Shown here: piece by piece, positions 23,863 through 32,029 of the stretch
Numbering within the stretch: position 1 is the first letter of the stretch
Layout: every line of letters starts with the position of its first letter
Origin: Photobacterium proteolyticum
GTDB taxonomy: Bacteria; Pseudomonadota; Gammaproteobacteria; Enterobacterales; Vibrionaceae
DNA length: 64,000 nt
NCBI RefSeq assembly: GCF_001939735.1
Contig: NZ_MJIL01000095.1
Span: forward strand, 141,635 to 205,634
Direction: 5' to 3'
The notes under the pieces: model-generated
What the model saw: the letters and a program-made list of their open reading frames with translations, nothing else
The model's database searches: none
What the model was told of the DNA's origin: nothing
Program-made: the position numbers and the translations under genes

Positions 23863-24072
23863 ATGAATGCAGCTGATTTGAATAAACATGTACAAACTTA
23901 TCCTGATATGAAGTGTTCGGCTTGTGGTGAAATGTATAACTATGTTTTCTTACAATCAGCAACACTCGCTTTCTGTCCGACTTCCAATATGGTCGAGCTT
24001 GATAAAGCTCTCCTTCAGATAAAACAGGAACGACTCCAAGGTAGAGTTGATGTGACTTGTAAGGATCATTAA
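23863..24072 (+). CDS. Small putative zinc-binding protein, 69 aa
   Basis: The start is set at ATG 23863 because AGAGGTGG lies just upstream. The protein has a CSACG motif near residue 19 and further cysteines (FCPTSNM near 43, VTCKDH at the end), suggesting a small metal-binding fold. It is not a recognised family. A weak stem-loop with a T-run follows at about 24071-24094. Confidence 0.6.
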   Translation: MNAADLNKHVQTYPDMKCSACGEMYNYVFLQSATLAFCPTSNMVELDKALLQIKQERLQGRVDVTCKDH

Positions 24073-24118
24073 AGCCCCTTTCGGGTTTTTTTTTGGATGA
24101 TAAAAGTGCCTTTCAAGT

Positions 24119-24190
24119 ATGTGCCAAACTGACACATGAATTGCTAATCACCTCATAGCGTGCCATACTTGTCATGTGCCATTTTGTCAC
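24119..24190. promoter_or_regulatory. Twin operators of the DUF1778-GNAT toxin-antitoxin pair
   Basis: Two similar sites, ATGTGCCAAACTGACACAT (24119-24137, nearly palindromic) and ATGTGCCATTTTGTCAC (24174-24190), precede the antitoxin. The second is 15 bases before its ATG. Paired sites of this kind fit autorepression by a ribbon-helix-helix antitoxin. Confidence 0.55.
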
Positions 24191-24205
24191 CTTAGGGAGG
24201 TTTCT

Positions 24206-24478
24206 ATGGCGACTGCATTACCCCGTATCACTGCTCGTGTTGACTTTGATACACAGGAATTATTGTCCGAGGCGGCGGCTATTGCCGGTATGTCTAGCAT
24301 TAACTCGTTTGTGCTAAGTGCTGCGGTCGAAAAAGCAAAGCAGATCATGGAACGCGAACGCGCGCTTAAGCTAAGCCAGCGAGACGCTATGATGCTGATG
24401 GATGCGTTAGACGAACCAGCAAAGCCTAATACTCGCTTGCAACAAGCAGCAGCGCGCTACAAGGACAAATCGCAATAA
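24206..24478 (+). CDS. DUF1778 antitoxin (TacA-like)
   Basis: The start at ATG 24206 follows GGGAGG, giving 90 residues. An N-terminal ribbon-helix-helix (PRITARVDFDTQELLSEAAA, residues about 5-45) binds DNA. A C-terminal helical tail (LSQRDAMMLMDALDEPAKPN) typically wraps the GNAT toxin. The stop overlaps the toxin start, the usual arrangement of TacA-TacT/AtaR-AtaT modules. Expression is probably autoregulated through the upstream repeats. Confidence 0.9.
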   Translation: MATALPRITARVDFDTQELLSEAAAIAGMSSINSFVLSAAVEKAKQIMERERALKLSQRDAMMLMDALDEPAKPNTRLQQAAARYKDKSQ

Positions 24479-24981
24479 TGATGACGGTACAACTGGATAA
24501 ATCTAAGCATGACCGTCATCGTTTTGATTGTGGTATTGATGCTCTTAACAATTATCTCAAACTCATGGCTTGCCAGCAGGCAAAGAAAGACAACACAAGA
24601 ACATTTGTGCTGGAAGACGAAAGCTGCACAGAGCACATTATCGGCTACTACACACTAACGATGAGCCCGATAGATCTGGCAACTCTGCCAGCGAGGCTAC
24701 AAAAAAAGCATCATAATGTCAGTTCAGGCGGCTTAATCGCAAGATTAGCAGTGGATCAGCGGTATAAGAATAAAGGCTACGGCGAATGGTTGCTGATTGA
24801 TGCCCTGAGAAAGCTGCTCATGGCCAGCGAAACGGTCGCCTTTCCACTTATTATTGTTGATGCTAAAGACGGCGCGGAACTTTTCTATCAAAAGTATGGG
24901 TTCACCGCCTTCCAGGATGCTCATTCCAAGCTATTTATCACCATTGCAGATGTGCGGGCGAGTATCGGCCCCTTGGTATGA
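24478..24981 (+). CDS. GNAT toxin (TacT/AtaT-like)
   Basis: The 167-residue GNAT protein of the toxin class begins with the tell-tale HDRHRFDCGIDALNNYLK. The acetyl-CoA loop region ARLAVDQRYKNKGYGEWLLI is near residues 85-104, and FYQKYGFTAFQD comes toward the end. Relatives acetylate the amino acid on charged tRNAs and stop translation. Alternative ATGs at 24478 and 24481 overlap the antitoxin stop. The last 51 bases overlap the convergent acetyltransferase gene. Confidence 0.9.
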   Translation: MMTVQLDKSKHDRHRFDCGIDALNNYLKLMACQQAKKDNTRTFVLEDESCTEHIIGYYTLTMSPIDLATLPARLQKKHHNVSSGGLIARLAVDQRYKNKGYGEWLLIDALRKLLMASETVAFPLIIVDAKDGAELFYQKYGFTAFQDAHSKLFITIADVRASIGPLV

Positions 24982-25524
24982 AAATTCGTTACATTGTAAC
25001 TCAACCCACTCCTCGCGAAGCACGCCCAATTTAACCGAGTCGTAATATTGCCCCTGAAAGTAGCGTACTTTCCTCAACCTTGCCTCAAGTGTCATGCCGA
25101 TGGATTGTGCGCAAGCGACCATTCTTGGATTACCAGACCATGTCGTTAACCCAACGCGTGCAATTTCAAGCGTATTGAACAGGTGTGTTATCCAAGGGAT
25201 TAGAGCTTTTCTACCCACTCCCTTGTTCCAGTAGCGACTATCGTAAATGATGACGCCAACTTCTAGCCACCGTGTTCGCTGGTCTTCCCAGTAGTAAGAA
25301 ACACTGCCAATCACTTCTCCCTGGAACTCAATCAAAAGCGCGTCGATACCTTCACATAGTCGCTTGAACATACCAGATTCAAATTCTTCGAGTGTCGGTG
25401 TTGAATACGGAAAATATGGACCGTTAAACTTTGTCCACTCTTCATCTGTAGTGAGCAATGAATATAAAGGTAGTTTATCTTCACTAGTAGCAACTCTTAG
25501 CTTTATTTCATCAATATGAAGCAT
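24931..25524 (-). CDS. RimJ/RimL-like GNAT acetyltransferase
   Basis: The 197-residue GNAT enzyme has LRVATSEDKLPLYSLLTTDE at the N-terminus, VIGSVSYYWEDQ, then the acetyl-CoA-binding region (DSRYWNKGVGRKALIPWITH) and ARVGLTTWSGNPRMVACAQS. Family members normally end around LREEW; here about 25 more residues run on into the 3' end of the toxin gene. That suggests loss of the original stop or terminator when the genes were juxtaposed. The substrate is unknown. Confidence 0.85.
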   Translation of the reverse strand: MLHIDEIKLRVATSEDKLPLYSLLTTDEEWTKFNGPYFPYSTPTLEEFESGMFKRLCEGIDALLIEFQGEVIGSVSYYWEDQRTRWLEVGVIIYDSRYWNKGVGRKALIPWITHLFNTLEIARVGLTTWSGNPRMVACAQSIGMTLEARLRKVRYFQGQYYDSVKLGVLREEWVELQCNEFSYQGADTRPHICNGDK

Positions 25525-26270
25525 AGGAGGACCTTCTATTACTGTTGTTCAATCTTGCAAGAGTGACGCTGTAACCAGATTGAAAAATCATACAATTTGA
25601 GCCATATATTAGACATAACTATTCTACCAATTAATAAACAGCAAAAAACCTACTAGGAGCATGGAATACGCATTCCAACACAAATAAAAATTGAACTCAC
25701 AGAAATGAATTTTAATGATTACTCTCTAGAAATAATCATTATTGAAAATCATATAATCGCTAAAGGAAATTTATAAAAACATTCAGGCAAGTGATACCTG
25801 TCGCAATATTCTTAAGCTAGCTGATGAATTTAGTTAAAGATAATTTTCTCAGCTATTATTAATAGAAATTAAGCTATTAAATTTTATGTAACTATATATA
25901 GCTATCATTGACGGGCATCACAATAAAGTAACCCAGACGCAACAAGTTACAGCGTAACAGGGACTTTCAGGCACATTAATCATGCGTAATATATATCTAT
26001 ATAGCTGTCCTCTCTCACCTCAATTTAACTATAAGCCTTTAATATTGTTGAACTAATATTTCACTCCTTATCAAGACACAGCATTAAATCATTTCTTAAA
26101 ATGAAATTCATGATCCATTGCCCTACCTCTTCTAAATAACAAATGGTTATACCTATTTGCAATATTTGAGGTGTTATCGAATAGAATATGCAACATGTGT
26201 ATGTTACTGTGGTTGTGTATAGGAAAATAAGTATAAAAATATTGTTGTACAATTTATTGAGGGAAATGGT
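25525..26270. other. Long AT-rich non-coding region upstream of the sigma factor gene
   Basis: There are 746 bases without a convincing gene. The DNA is very AT-rich. It probably carries the promoter and regulatory sites of the RpoS-like gene; a small RNA cannot be excluded. The accessory island seems to end here. Confidence 0.5.
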
Positions 26271-27146
26271 ATGGATATCAGACCGCAAGATGTACATGGA
26301 TTTGAAACAGATGTCATACACCTATATCTACAGGATATAGCGCAGAAGCCACTGTTATCTAAACATGATGAAATTCAATATAGCCGTAAGAGCCTTTTAG
26401 GCGATGAGTATGCAAAAGCTACGATGATTGAAAGTAATCTTCGTCTTGTTGTGAGTATTGCGAAGAAATACCGTGGTAGCGGCATGTTATTAAGTGATCT
26501 AATCGATGAAGGAAATATCGGTTTAATTACTGCCGTTGAAAAATTCGATCCGGAGCGCGGATTCCGATTTTCAACTTATGCGACATGGTGGATTAAACAG
26601 ACCATTGAACGCTCTATACACAATCAAGCCCGTACGATTCGTCTTCCTGTGCATGTCTCTAAGGAAATAAATACGATTCTACGAACTTATAAGCAGTTAA
26701 TGAAAAGCTCCAACCAAGAGCCAAGCCATGAAGAGATTGCTGAGAAGCTTGAACGAAGTGTCGATGATGTCTCAAGCGTATTAGCGCTTGATGCTCCTGT
26801 TGTATCTATTGACCAGGCAATCACAGAAGACAGCAACTCACAGACAATTTCTGCATTTATTGCCGACAACACATCAACCCAACCCGATACCGTTATCAAC
26901 AAGCAGGATATACGAAACTTGGCAATATCGATGTTGGACTGTCTCAATGAGCGGGATCGAGAAATCATTTGTCGTCGTTTTGGCCTGCTAGGCCATGAAG
27001 TGCAGACATTACAACAGGTAGCAGATGAAGTGGGTTTAACCAGAGAGCGTATTCGACAGCTGCAGGTAAGCTCCTTGAATAAGCTGAAAAATACATTAAA
27101 ACGTAACAACTATGATCTTGAACTACTCTTCTCTGAAATCGCTTAA
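26271..27146 (+). CDS. RpoS-like alternative sigma factor
   Basis: The 291-residue sigma-70 family protein is close to RpoS but shorter (RpoS about 330). Region 1.2 is VIHLYLQDIAQKPLLSKHDE. Region 2 has IESNLRLVVSIAKKYRGSGM, LIDEGNIGLITAVEKFDPER and GFRFSTYATWWIKQTIERSI. Region 3 starts IRLPVHVSKEIN. Region 4 has ERDREIICRRFGL and VGLTRERIRQLQVSSLNKLK. It is probably a second RpoS paralogue of the RpoQ/RpoX kind known in Vibrionaceae, where RpoQ links quorum sensing to motility and light. Exact orthology is not provable here. Confidence 0.9.
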   Translation: MDIRPQDVHGFETDVIHLYLQDIAQKPLLSKHDEIQYSRKSLLGDEYAKATMIESNLRLVVSIAKKYRGSGMLLSDLIDEGNIGLITAVEKFDPERGFRFSTYATWWIKQTIERSIHNQARTIRLPVHVSKEINTILRTYKQLMKSSNQEPSHEEIAEKLERSVDDVSSVLALDAPVVSIDQAITEDSNSQTISAFIADNTSTQPDTVINKQDIRNLAISMLDCLNERDREIICRRFGLLGHEVQTLQQVADEVGLTRERIRQLQVSSLNKLKNTLKRNNYDLELLFSEIA

Positions 27147-27153
27147 CGCCCCT

Positions 27154-27188
27154 ATGATGAGTGTTCAGCCTAACTGAACACTCATCAT
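27154..27188. terminator. Perfect 15-bp hairpin after the sigma factor gene
   Basis: ATGATGAGTGTTCAG (27154-27168) pairs exactly with CTGAACACTCATCAT (27174-27188). A C/T-rich but not T-only stretch follows. It is a likely transcription end or mRNA-stabilising structure 8 bases after the stop. Confidence 0.6.
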
Positions 27189-27331
27189 GCTCCCCCCCTC
27201 TAACAGTGAGTAATTATGCTGTAGCTTGCTAACTAAAACTGAGCTCAAACTCCAAATCATTACCACTTAAGCAATCATGCAACTGTAATTCCCATATACT
27301 GCTGCTAACAATCAATTAACCAGGTACATCG

Positions 27332-27553
27332 ATGATTAGGAAATTAGTCAGTGCGACACTTAGCATAACTCTGCTATCTAGCGCCTCATATGTTGCCGCG
27401 AACAGCGAAAAGCATGAAAAATGCTTCAAGACACGTGCCAAGATTGAAAAAATACACAGTAAAATGCGGCAGAAATACACTAATAAACAAGCAGTGAAGT
27501 ACCGTAAACAACTGGATAAACTGTATAAAGACGAATTTAAATACTGTTTTTAG
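27332..27553 (+). CDS. Small secreted basic protein
   Basis: The 73-residue protein has a clear signal peptide (MIRKLVSATLSITLLSSASYVAA, cut near residue 24). The mature part is Lys-rich and helical with two cysteines (Cys at EKCFK and near the end at KYCF) that could form a disulfide. It is probably periplasmic. The family is not recognised. Confidence 0.7.
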   Translation: MIRKLVSATLSITLLSSASYVAANSEKHEKCFKTRAKIEKIHSKMRQKYTNKQAVKYRKQLDKLYKDEFKYCF

Positions 27554-27635
27554 TGTTTCTCGCGCCTGAAGTGGCAGACAACCAATAGATTGCTGATACT
27601 TAAAGAATGTTTGAGTGAAACTTAGAAGGTCAGCA

Positions 27636-28175
27636 GTGAAGAAACTAGTCGCCTTACTCATTACTTTCGCATTGTCATCCTGTGCAAGTTACAGCGTAAC
27701 TGAGGCAGAGATTCAAGATTATCTTGATAGTCGTGCTGCTTTTGAGCGGACTGTCGGAATAAAAGGTTTAGCCTACGCCAATGTTAAGTTCAGTGACATA
27801 AAAGTTGGTATAGGACGGGTGGCTGATGATCGAGTAAGTCTTGACGCCAAATCTCAGGCAAAACTCATGATATCGGGTCAACGACAACAAGAGGTAGCCA
27901 TAGATGTCAGCTTTAGTGCTGTGCCGTATTATGACCAGGATGAAGGCGCTATTTTCTTGAATGATCTTGAGGTCGAATCGCTTGAGTTAACACCTGACGA
28001 ATTAACAAGCTTTGCCAGCAAACAGTTACTGTCCTCAGTTGTTGAAATGGTTGGCCAATTGATTCTGACCCAACCCGTTTATCGACTCGATGAAGAAGAT
28101 ACAAAACAGTCGATGCTAAAAACGGCAAAGCCTGAGCTATTGATAAAGAACCATTCATTGGTAGTACAGATGTAA
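27636..28175 (+). CDS. DUF1439 lipoprotein (YceB-like)
   Basis: The start is placed at GTG 27636, which gives an ideal lipoprotein signal (MKKLVALLITFALSSC, lipobox LSSC) after AGAAGG; ATG 27615 adds seven residues. The mature part matches the DUF1439/YceB pattern: EAEIQDYLDSRAAFERTVGI, KVGIGRVADDRVSLDAKSQA and a C-terminal LTPDELTSFASKQLLSSVVE. YceB-type proteins are envelope lipoproteins of unclear function with a lipid-binding-like fold. Confidence 0.85.
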   Translation: MKKLVALLITFALSSCASYSVTEAEIQDYLDSRAAFERTVGIKGLAYANVKFSDIKVGIGRVADDRVSLDAKSQAKLMISGQRQQEVAIDVSFSAVPYYDQDEGAIFLNDLEVESLELTPDELTSFASKQLLSSVVEMVGQLILTQPVYRLDEEDTKQSMLKTAKPELLIKNHSLVVQM

Positions 28176-28253
28176 CCAAGGACTCCATCCTAGAGCCCCG
28201 AATATATACCTGACTTCATGCCTAGTTTCGTAGTTAACTTCGTATTTAGCTTC

Positions 28254-28553
28254 TTAGTTGGCGCCGCTCTTGGATTGGTCTAGAAAATTGGTGCCGGCAG
28301 CCTCATCAATAATGTGTACTGCCCGCTCAGCTTCGAAGGCTTTCTTCATGGCTTCTGCAGCATAATCTCGTACTGTTTTGCCTTGCGTGCTAATGGTGAT
28401 AACTATGAATAGCAAAACCATTAAAACCCCAGCTGAGACAGCAATAATCACCTTTCTGACAATACGTTTCTCTGATTGACGAAGTTCTTCTTGAATGAGC
28501 TCAAGTACATCATAATTGGTAAGATTTGGTCGAACCTTTCTTTTTATCGTCAT
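28254..28553 (-). CDS. Single-pass membrane protein, 99 aa
   Basis: A charged N-terminus (about 35 residues, LIQEELRQSEKRIVRK) is followed by one membrane helix (VIIAVSAGVLMVLLFIVITI) and a helical tail. No enzyme motif is seen. It is a conserved-looking hypothetical protein convergent with the lipoprotein gene. Confidence 0.68.
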   Translation of the reverse strand: MTIKRKVRPNLTNYDVLELIQEELRQSEKRIVRKVIIAVSAGVLMVLLFIVITISTQGKTVRDYAAEAMKKAFEAERAVHIIDEAAGTNFLDQSKSGAN

Positions 28554-28747
28554 TTGTTGTGTTCAAGTGTGTATGTAATACCAAAACACTAGCAGGACTG
28601 ACTTAACATTAGCTTAATCAACAAAATCTCTCGGTATATTTCACTTGTTAAGCTTACTTTCGTAGTGTTTATATTTATTAGGTGAATGATGTATGGATAT
28701 TATATTGGGATACAAGCCATAAAGTTATAGTGCGTTAGAGGTAAGAA

Positions 28748-28773
28748 AAATAGCAGCCAAAAGGCTGCTATTT
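28748..28773 (-). terminator. Terminator of chrA
   Basis: AAATAGCAGCC (28748-28758) pairs with GGCTGCTATTT (28763-28773) around AAAA, and on the minus strand it is followed by T-rich sequence just after the chrA stop. Confidence 0.85.
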
Positions 28774-28784
28774 CGAATCTTGTC

Positions 28785-29933
28785 TTAAATGATAAATTTG
28801 TACCCGGCGAACAAGATGATCAGTAGCCAGACCGGACAGTTTCGATACTTCAATAGAAGGTAACCCACGACGACAGCAAAAACATCAAAAACCGTTCCTA
28901 TTGATGTCAGCAGCACTGGCTTAACAAATGCACTAGCCAACAAGCCTACAACGCTGGCGTTAACAAGCATAATCGATGACTTCAACCGACTGTGGTTAAC
29001 TAAAGCACTCCAAGCAGGCAGGAAAGCAAATAGCAATAGACTTCCTGGTAGGAAAACAGCAATGGTTGCAACCAGGCTGCCTAATACTGGACTATCGGCA
29101 AATGCAGATGCACCGAGATAACTCGCCATAGTAAACATAGGGCCAGGTACAAGCTGCGCAGAGGCATAGGCACTCAGAAACGTATCCTGGCTGACCATCC
29201 CATCAAGCATTGGTTCCAACAGCGGCAGTACTACGTGCCCACCACCAAAAACGAAGCTCCCTGCCTGATAGAAGATATTAAACAAACCAAACAGTTCAAA
29301 CTGCCCTGCGAGCATCGGCATACCGACAAGCAACAGAGCAAAGAAACCCAGTATAAACACGTTTGGCCTAATAAGCGTATTCTCACTCGAGTCTGACTGA
29401 GTGGCTCCGTCTTTAAATGAAAGTAAAAAGCCAAGTGTAGCAGCTAAGAGAATAGGAAAGATCTGCCCTATCAATCCAGTACTGAAATAGACTCCTATCG
29501 CCGTCAAACAGGCGACGCTGAAGGTCAACTTACCAGTCAGATTCTTCTTGGCCATTCCCCAAAACGCATCTGCGACCACAACAACAGCCAATAGCTTCGC
29601 AGCCAGTATAACAGTGTCGATAATAACGACATCATTGTACTGCTGGTTACCAATAGCCAATAACGTCAGCAGTAAAAAAGATGGAAAGGTAAACCCGATG
29701 AACGCCGAAGCAGCACCAAGATATCCCGCCTTCTTATAACCGATATACATACCAAGTTGGCTACTTGCCGGGCCAGGCAAAAACTGACACAAAGCGACTG
29801 CGTGAGTGAAGTCCTGATCACTCAGCCATTTTCTATTCTGAACGAACTCCCGCTGGAAATAACCGATATGAGCGGCAGGCCCCCCAAAACTGTATAAGCC
29901 CAAAACAAAGAATCGCCATAACACTTTAAACAT
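28785..29933 (-). CDS. chrA: Chromate transporter, ChrA (CHR family)
   Basis: The start is ATG 29933, with AGGAGG just upstream, giving 382 residues. Both halves carry CHR-family signatures: FFVLGLYSFGGPAAHIGYFQ and LCQFLPGPASSQLGMYIGY in the first, SFVFGGGHVVLPLLEPML and QLVPGPMFTMASYLG in the second. About ten to twelve membrane helices are expected. The family exports chromate, or related oxyanions where chromate is absent. A terminator follows directly. It is divergent from a LysR-type gene across 491 bases. Confidence 0.92.
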   Translation of the reverse strand: MFKVLWRFFVLGLYSFGGPAAHIGYFQREFVQNRKWLSDQDFTHAVALCQFLPGPASSQLGMYIGYKKAGYLGAASAFIGFTFPSFLLLTLLAIGNQQYNDVVIIDTVILAAKLLAVVVVADAFWGMAKKNLTGKLTFSVACLTAIGVYFSTGLIGQIFPILLAATLGFLLSFKDGATQSDSSENTLIRPNVFILGFFALLLVGMPMLAGQFELFGLFNIFYQAGSFVFGGGHVVLPLLEPMLDGMVSQDTFLSAYASAQLVPGPMFTMASYLGASAFADSPVLGSLVATIAVFLPGSLLLFAFLPAWSALVNHSRLKSSIMLVNASVVGLLASAFVKPVLLTSIGTVFDVFAVVVGYLLLKYRNCPVWLLIILFAGYKFII

Positions 29934-30424
29934 ACAACCTCCTAATGAGGCTTCATCATAGTCAACCACATTAAATTAATAAAATCGTTCAATTTGATGA
30001 TGTACATCGATTTGATTAATGGTTATGCTCGCTCAATCAAAGATCCTTGAAGATCAGAATAATAAACTGATCGGCAGTGGCTGGTGTAATTTAGTTACAA
30101 AATCAGAGTTGGCATTGTTCACACACAAAAACTATGTTGTAAGATACTGAATTATATAAAGTAAATATCCACTAACCTACTATCAGTAAGTGACTACTAC
30201 TCAGAGCAAACAAACGATTATTCTGTATGGGCTGATTTTATTAATATCTAGAAGATCTTAGGCTTGAGAGCGAGATCTTCTTCTTATTGCAGAGATATCT
30301 TGTGGAGAGAGCGTGTGGAGGCAATAAATTTCACTGTGACATTGTCACAGACCATGACCTAGATTATTTACCGGTTTGTAATCAATGGTATACTTTTAAT
30401 GTTGTCTCTTTATGGTTCTCCCCT
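29934..30424. other. Intergenic region between chrA and the LysR gene
   Basis: There are 491 bases with no supported gene. The sequence is AT-rich (runs such as ATTATATAAAGTAAATATCC). It likely contains divergent promoters, possibly with a LysR-type operator; no clear T-N11-A palindrome was identified. Confidence 0.4.
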
Positions 30425-31354
30425 ATGCTAGAAAATCTTCAACAAATGGTTATCCTCGCTACTGTTGGTCACGAACAAAACTTCACTCGTGCAGCAGAGC
30501 GTCTTGGCATCTCGAAATCACAAGTCAGTAAGCAGATTCGCTTTCTTGAAGAACGATTAGGCTGTCAGTTAGTACAACGTAGTACTCGCGCCGTAGCACT
30601 AACAGATATAGGTTTGCAGTATTCAGAGTACGGCCAGCAACTGCTGGATACAGTCAGTGAAGCTGAAGCAATGGTTGCTGGTTACCGTAATGAGATTAAA
30701 GGCGTGCTTCGCGTCGGTATTGCGCAGTCATTTGGCAATGCCAACATTACATCGGCACTGGCCGAGTTCCAAAAATCCCATCCAGACCTAGAGCTTGAAG
30801 TCAGTTTATTTGACCACCGCCCTAACCTGCTTGAAGAAGGCTTTGACTGCTGGGTTGCAATTCATGAACACCCGCCAGAAGGTATGGTGGCACGTAAGCT
30901 AGCCGACTGTAAGTTTGTTGTCGTTGCATCGCCAGACTATCTGAAACAAAATGGCACGCCATCATCACCAAGTGAATTGCGTAAGCATAACTGCATTACC
31001 TACCAGAGCCGTGAACGAAAATACGTTAACTGGGAATTCACACGCGATGGTGTAAGACAATCAATTCGAGCAAGAGGCACTTATCGTATCGATAACGCGC
31101 CGGCAGTTCTCGATGCAGCACTGTCTGGATTGGGCATTGCCTACCTGGCTACCTACTTAATTAATGATGAACTCGAGACTGGTAGACTTGTTGAACTACT
31201 ACCTGAGTGGAAAGCTGACGTAGAACTGCCGATTTATGCTGTGTACCCACGACGCAAATATCTCGCGCCTAAGGTTCGTTCATTTATAGATTTCATGTCT
31301 GAAAGTATGGCAGTTCCGCCTTACCGCACCCCCAACCCCGCTATTAAACGCTAG
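30425..31354 (+). CDS. LysR-family transcriptional regulator
   Basis: The start is ATG 30425 (MLENLQQMVILATVGHEQNF), giving the usual LysR length of about 309 residues. The winged HTH covers residues about 1-60 (FTRAAERLGISKSQVSKQIR, LEERLGCQLVQRSTRAVALT). The periplasmic-binding-like effector domain follows (GVLRVGIAQSFGN; YRIDNAPAVLDAALSGLGIA). It may regulate the divergent chrA, but the long gap leaves this open. Confidence 0.9.
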   Translation: MLENLQQMVILATVGHEQNFTRAAERLGISKSQVSKQIRFLEERLGCQLVQRSTRAVALTDIGLQYSEYGQQLLDTVSEAEAMVAGYRNEIKGVLRVGIAQSFGNANITSALAEFQKSHPDLELEVSLFDHRPNLLEEGFDCWVAIHEHPPEGMVARKLADCKFVVVASPDYLKQNGTPSSPSELRKHNCITYQSRERKYVNWEFTRDGVRQSIRARGTYRIDNAPAVLDAALSGLGIAYLATYLINDELETGRLVELLPEWKADVELPIYAVYPRRKYLAPKVRSFIDFMSESMAVPPYRTPNPAIKR

Positions 31355-31442
31355 ACAGGCAAATTCCTTCTCAATTCTGTAGTTGTGATTCTAGAGAGAT
31401 GTTCTAAACCTAAAGTAGTGCTTTACTGCTTTAGGTTGCCTA

Positions 31443-31991
31443 ATGTCGTGCAAGAGAAAACAATGCTATTCATTGATTCCGTACTTACTGAGCGGCTTAT
31501 TGCTGACTGGTTGCGGAAATGGAAGTGACGCCGTCACTAATAGCCAGGTACAACAATCAACATCTCCATCCTCTGTAGTGCCAAGCGCTAAGATCCTGCT
31601 AACTGAACTGCCCGAAATGCGTCAGACTGTGTATTTTGATAAAGACAGCTACGAGCTTGATGCAACCAACCAACGTGATCTTGATGCTATAGCAGTCAGG
31701 CTCAGGCAACATCCTGACAGTTTCATTGTCGTGGTTGGACACAGTGATGACAGTGGCAACGAAGAAGAAAACATTGTTCTTTCCTATGAGCGTGCGTTTA
31801 GTGTCGCCATCTATATTTCATCTGTTTTTGGGGTTGAAGAGGAAAGAATCCAGATAGTCGCTGCGGGATTTAGTGAAAAGATTGCGAAGGGTTCATCAGA
31901 GGCAGACAAAAGAAAAAACCGGCGGGTTGAAGTGTTGTCTCCTAAAGCGATAGTAAGAACCTTGAGTGCTACTCCCGATCCTAAATATTAA
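31443..31991 (+). CDS. OmpA-family lipoprotein
   Basis: The 182-residue protein has a lipoprotein signal with lipobox LLTGC (Cys near residue 24), a Ser/Gln-rich linker and an OmpA/MotB peptidoglycan-binding domain. Visible motifs are VYFDKDSYELDATNQRDLDA, VVGHSDDSGNEEENIVLSYE, IQIVAAGFSE and KRKNRRVEV. It probably tethers the outer membrane to the cell wall (Pal-like shape). It is followed by a strong hairpin. Confidence 0.88.
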   Translation: MSCKRKQCYSLIPYLLSGLLLTGCGNGSDAVTNSQVQQSTSPSSVVPSAKILLTELPEMRQTVYFDKDSYELDATNQRDLDAIAVRLRQHPDSFIVVVGHSDDSGNEEENIVLSYERAFSVAIYISSVFGVEEERIQIVAAGFSEKIAKGSSEADKRKNRRVEVLSPKAIVRTLSATPDPKY

Positions 31992-31994
31992 ACT

Positions 31995-32023
31995 TGGCAG
32001 CAGGTAGTTAATACCTGCTGCCA
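31995..32023. terminator. Bidirectional hairpin between convergent genes
   Basis: TGGCAGCAGGTA (31995-32006) pairs perfectly with TACCTGCTGCCA (32012-32023). It separates the OmpA-like gene from the convergent acyltransferase gene. Confidence 0.75.
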
Positions 32024-32029
32024 GACATC

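Noticed and set aside
23760..25530. Integron cassette array around the toxin-antitoxin and GNAT genes
   Set aside because: Such genes are common in vibrio superintegrons, but no attC-like (VCR) repeats were seen and the last two genes converge.
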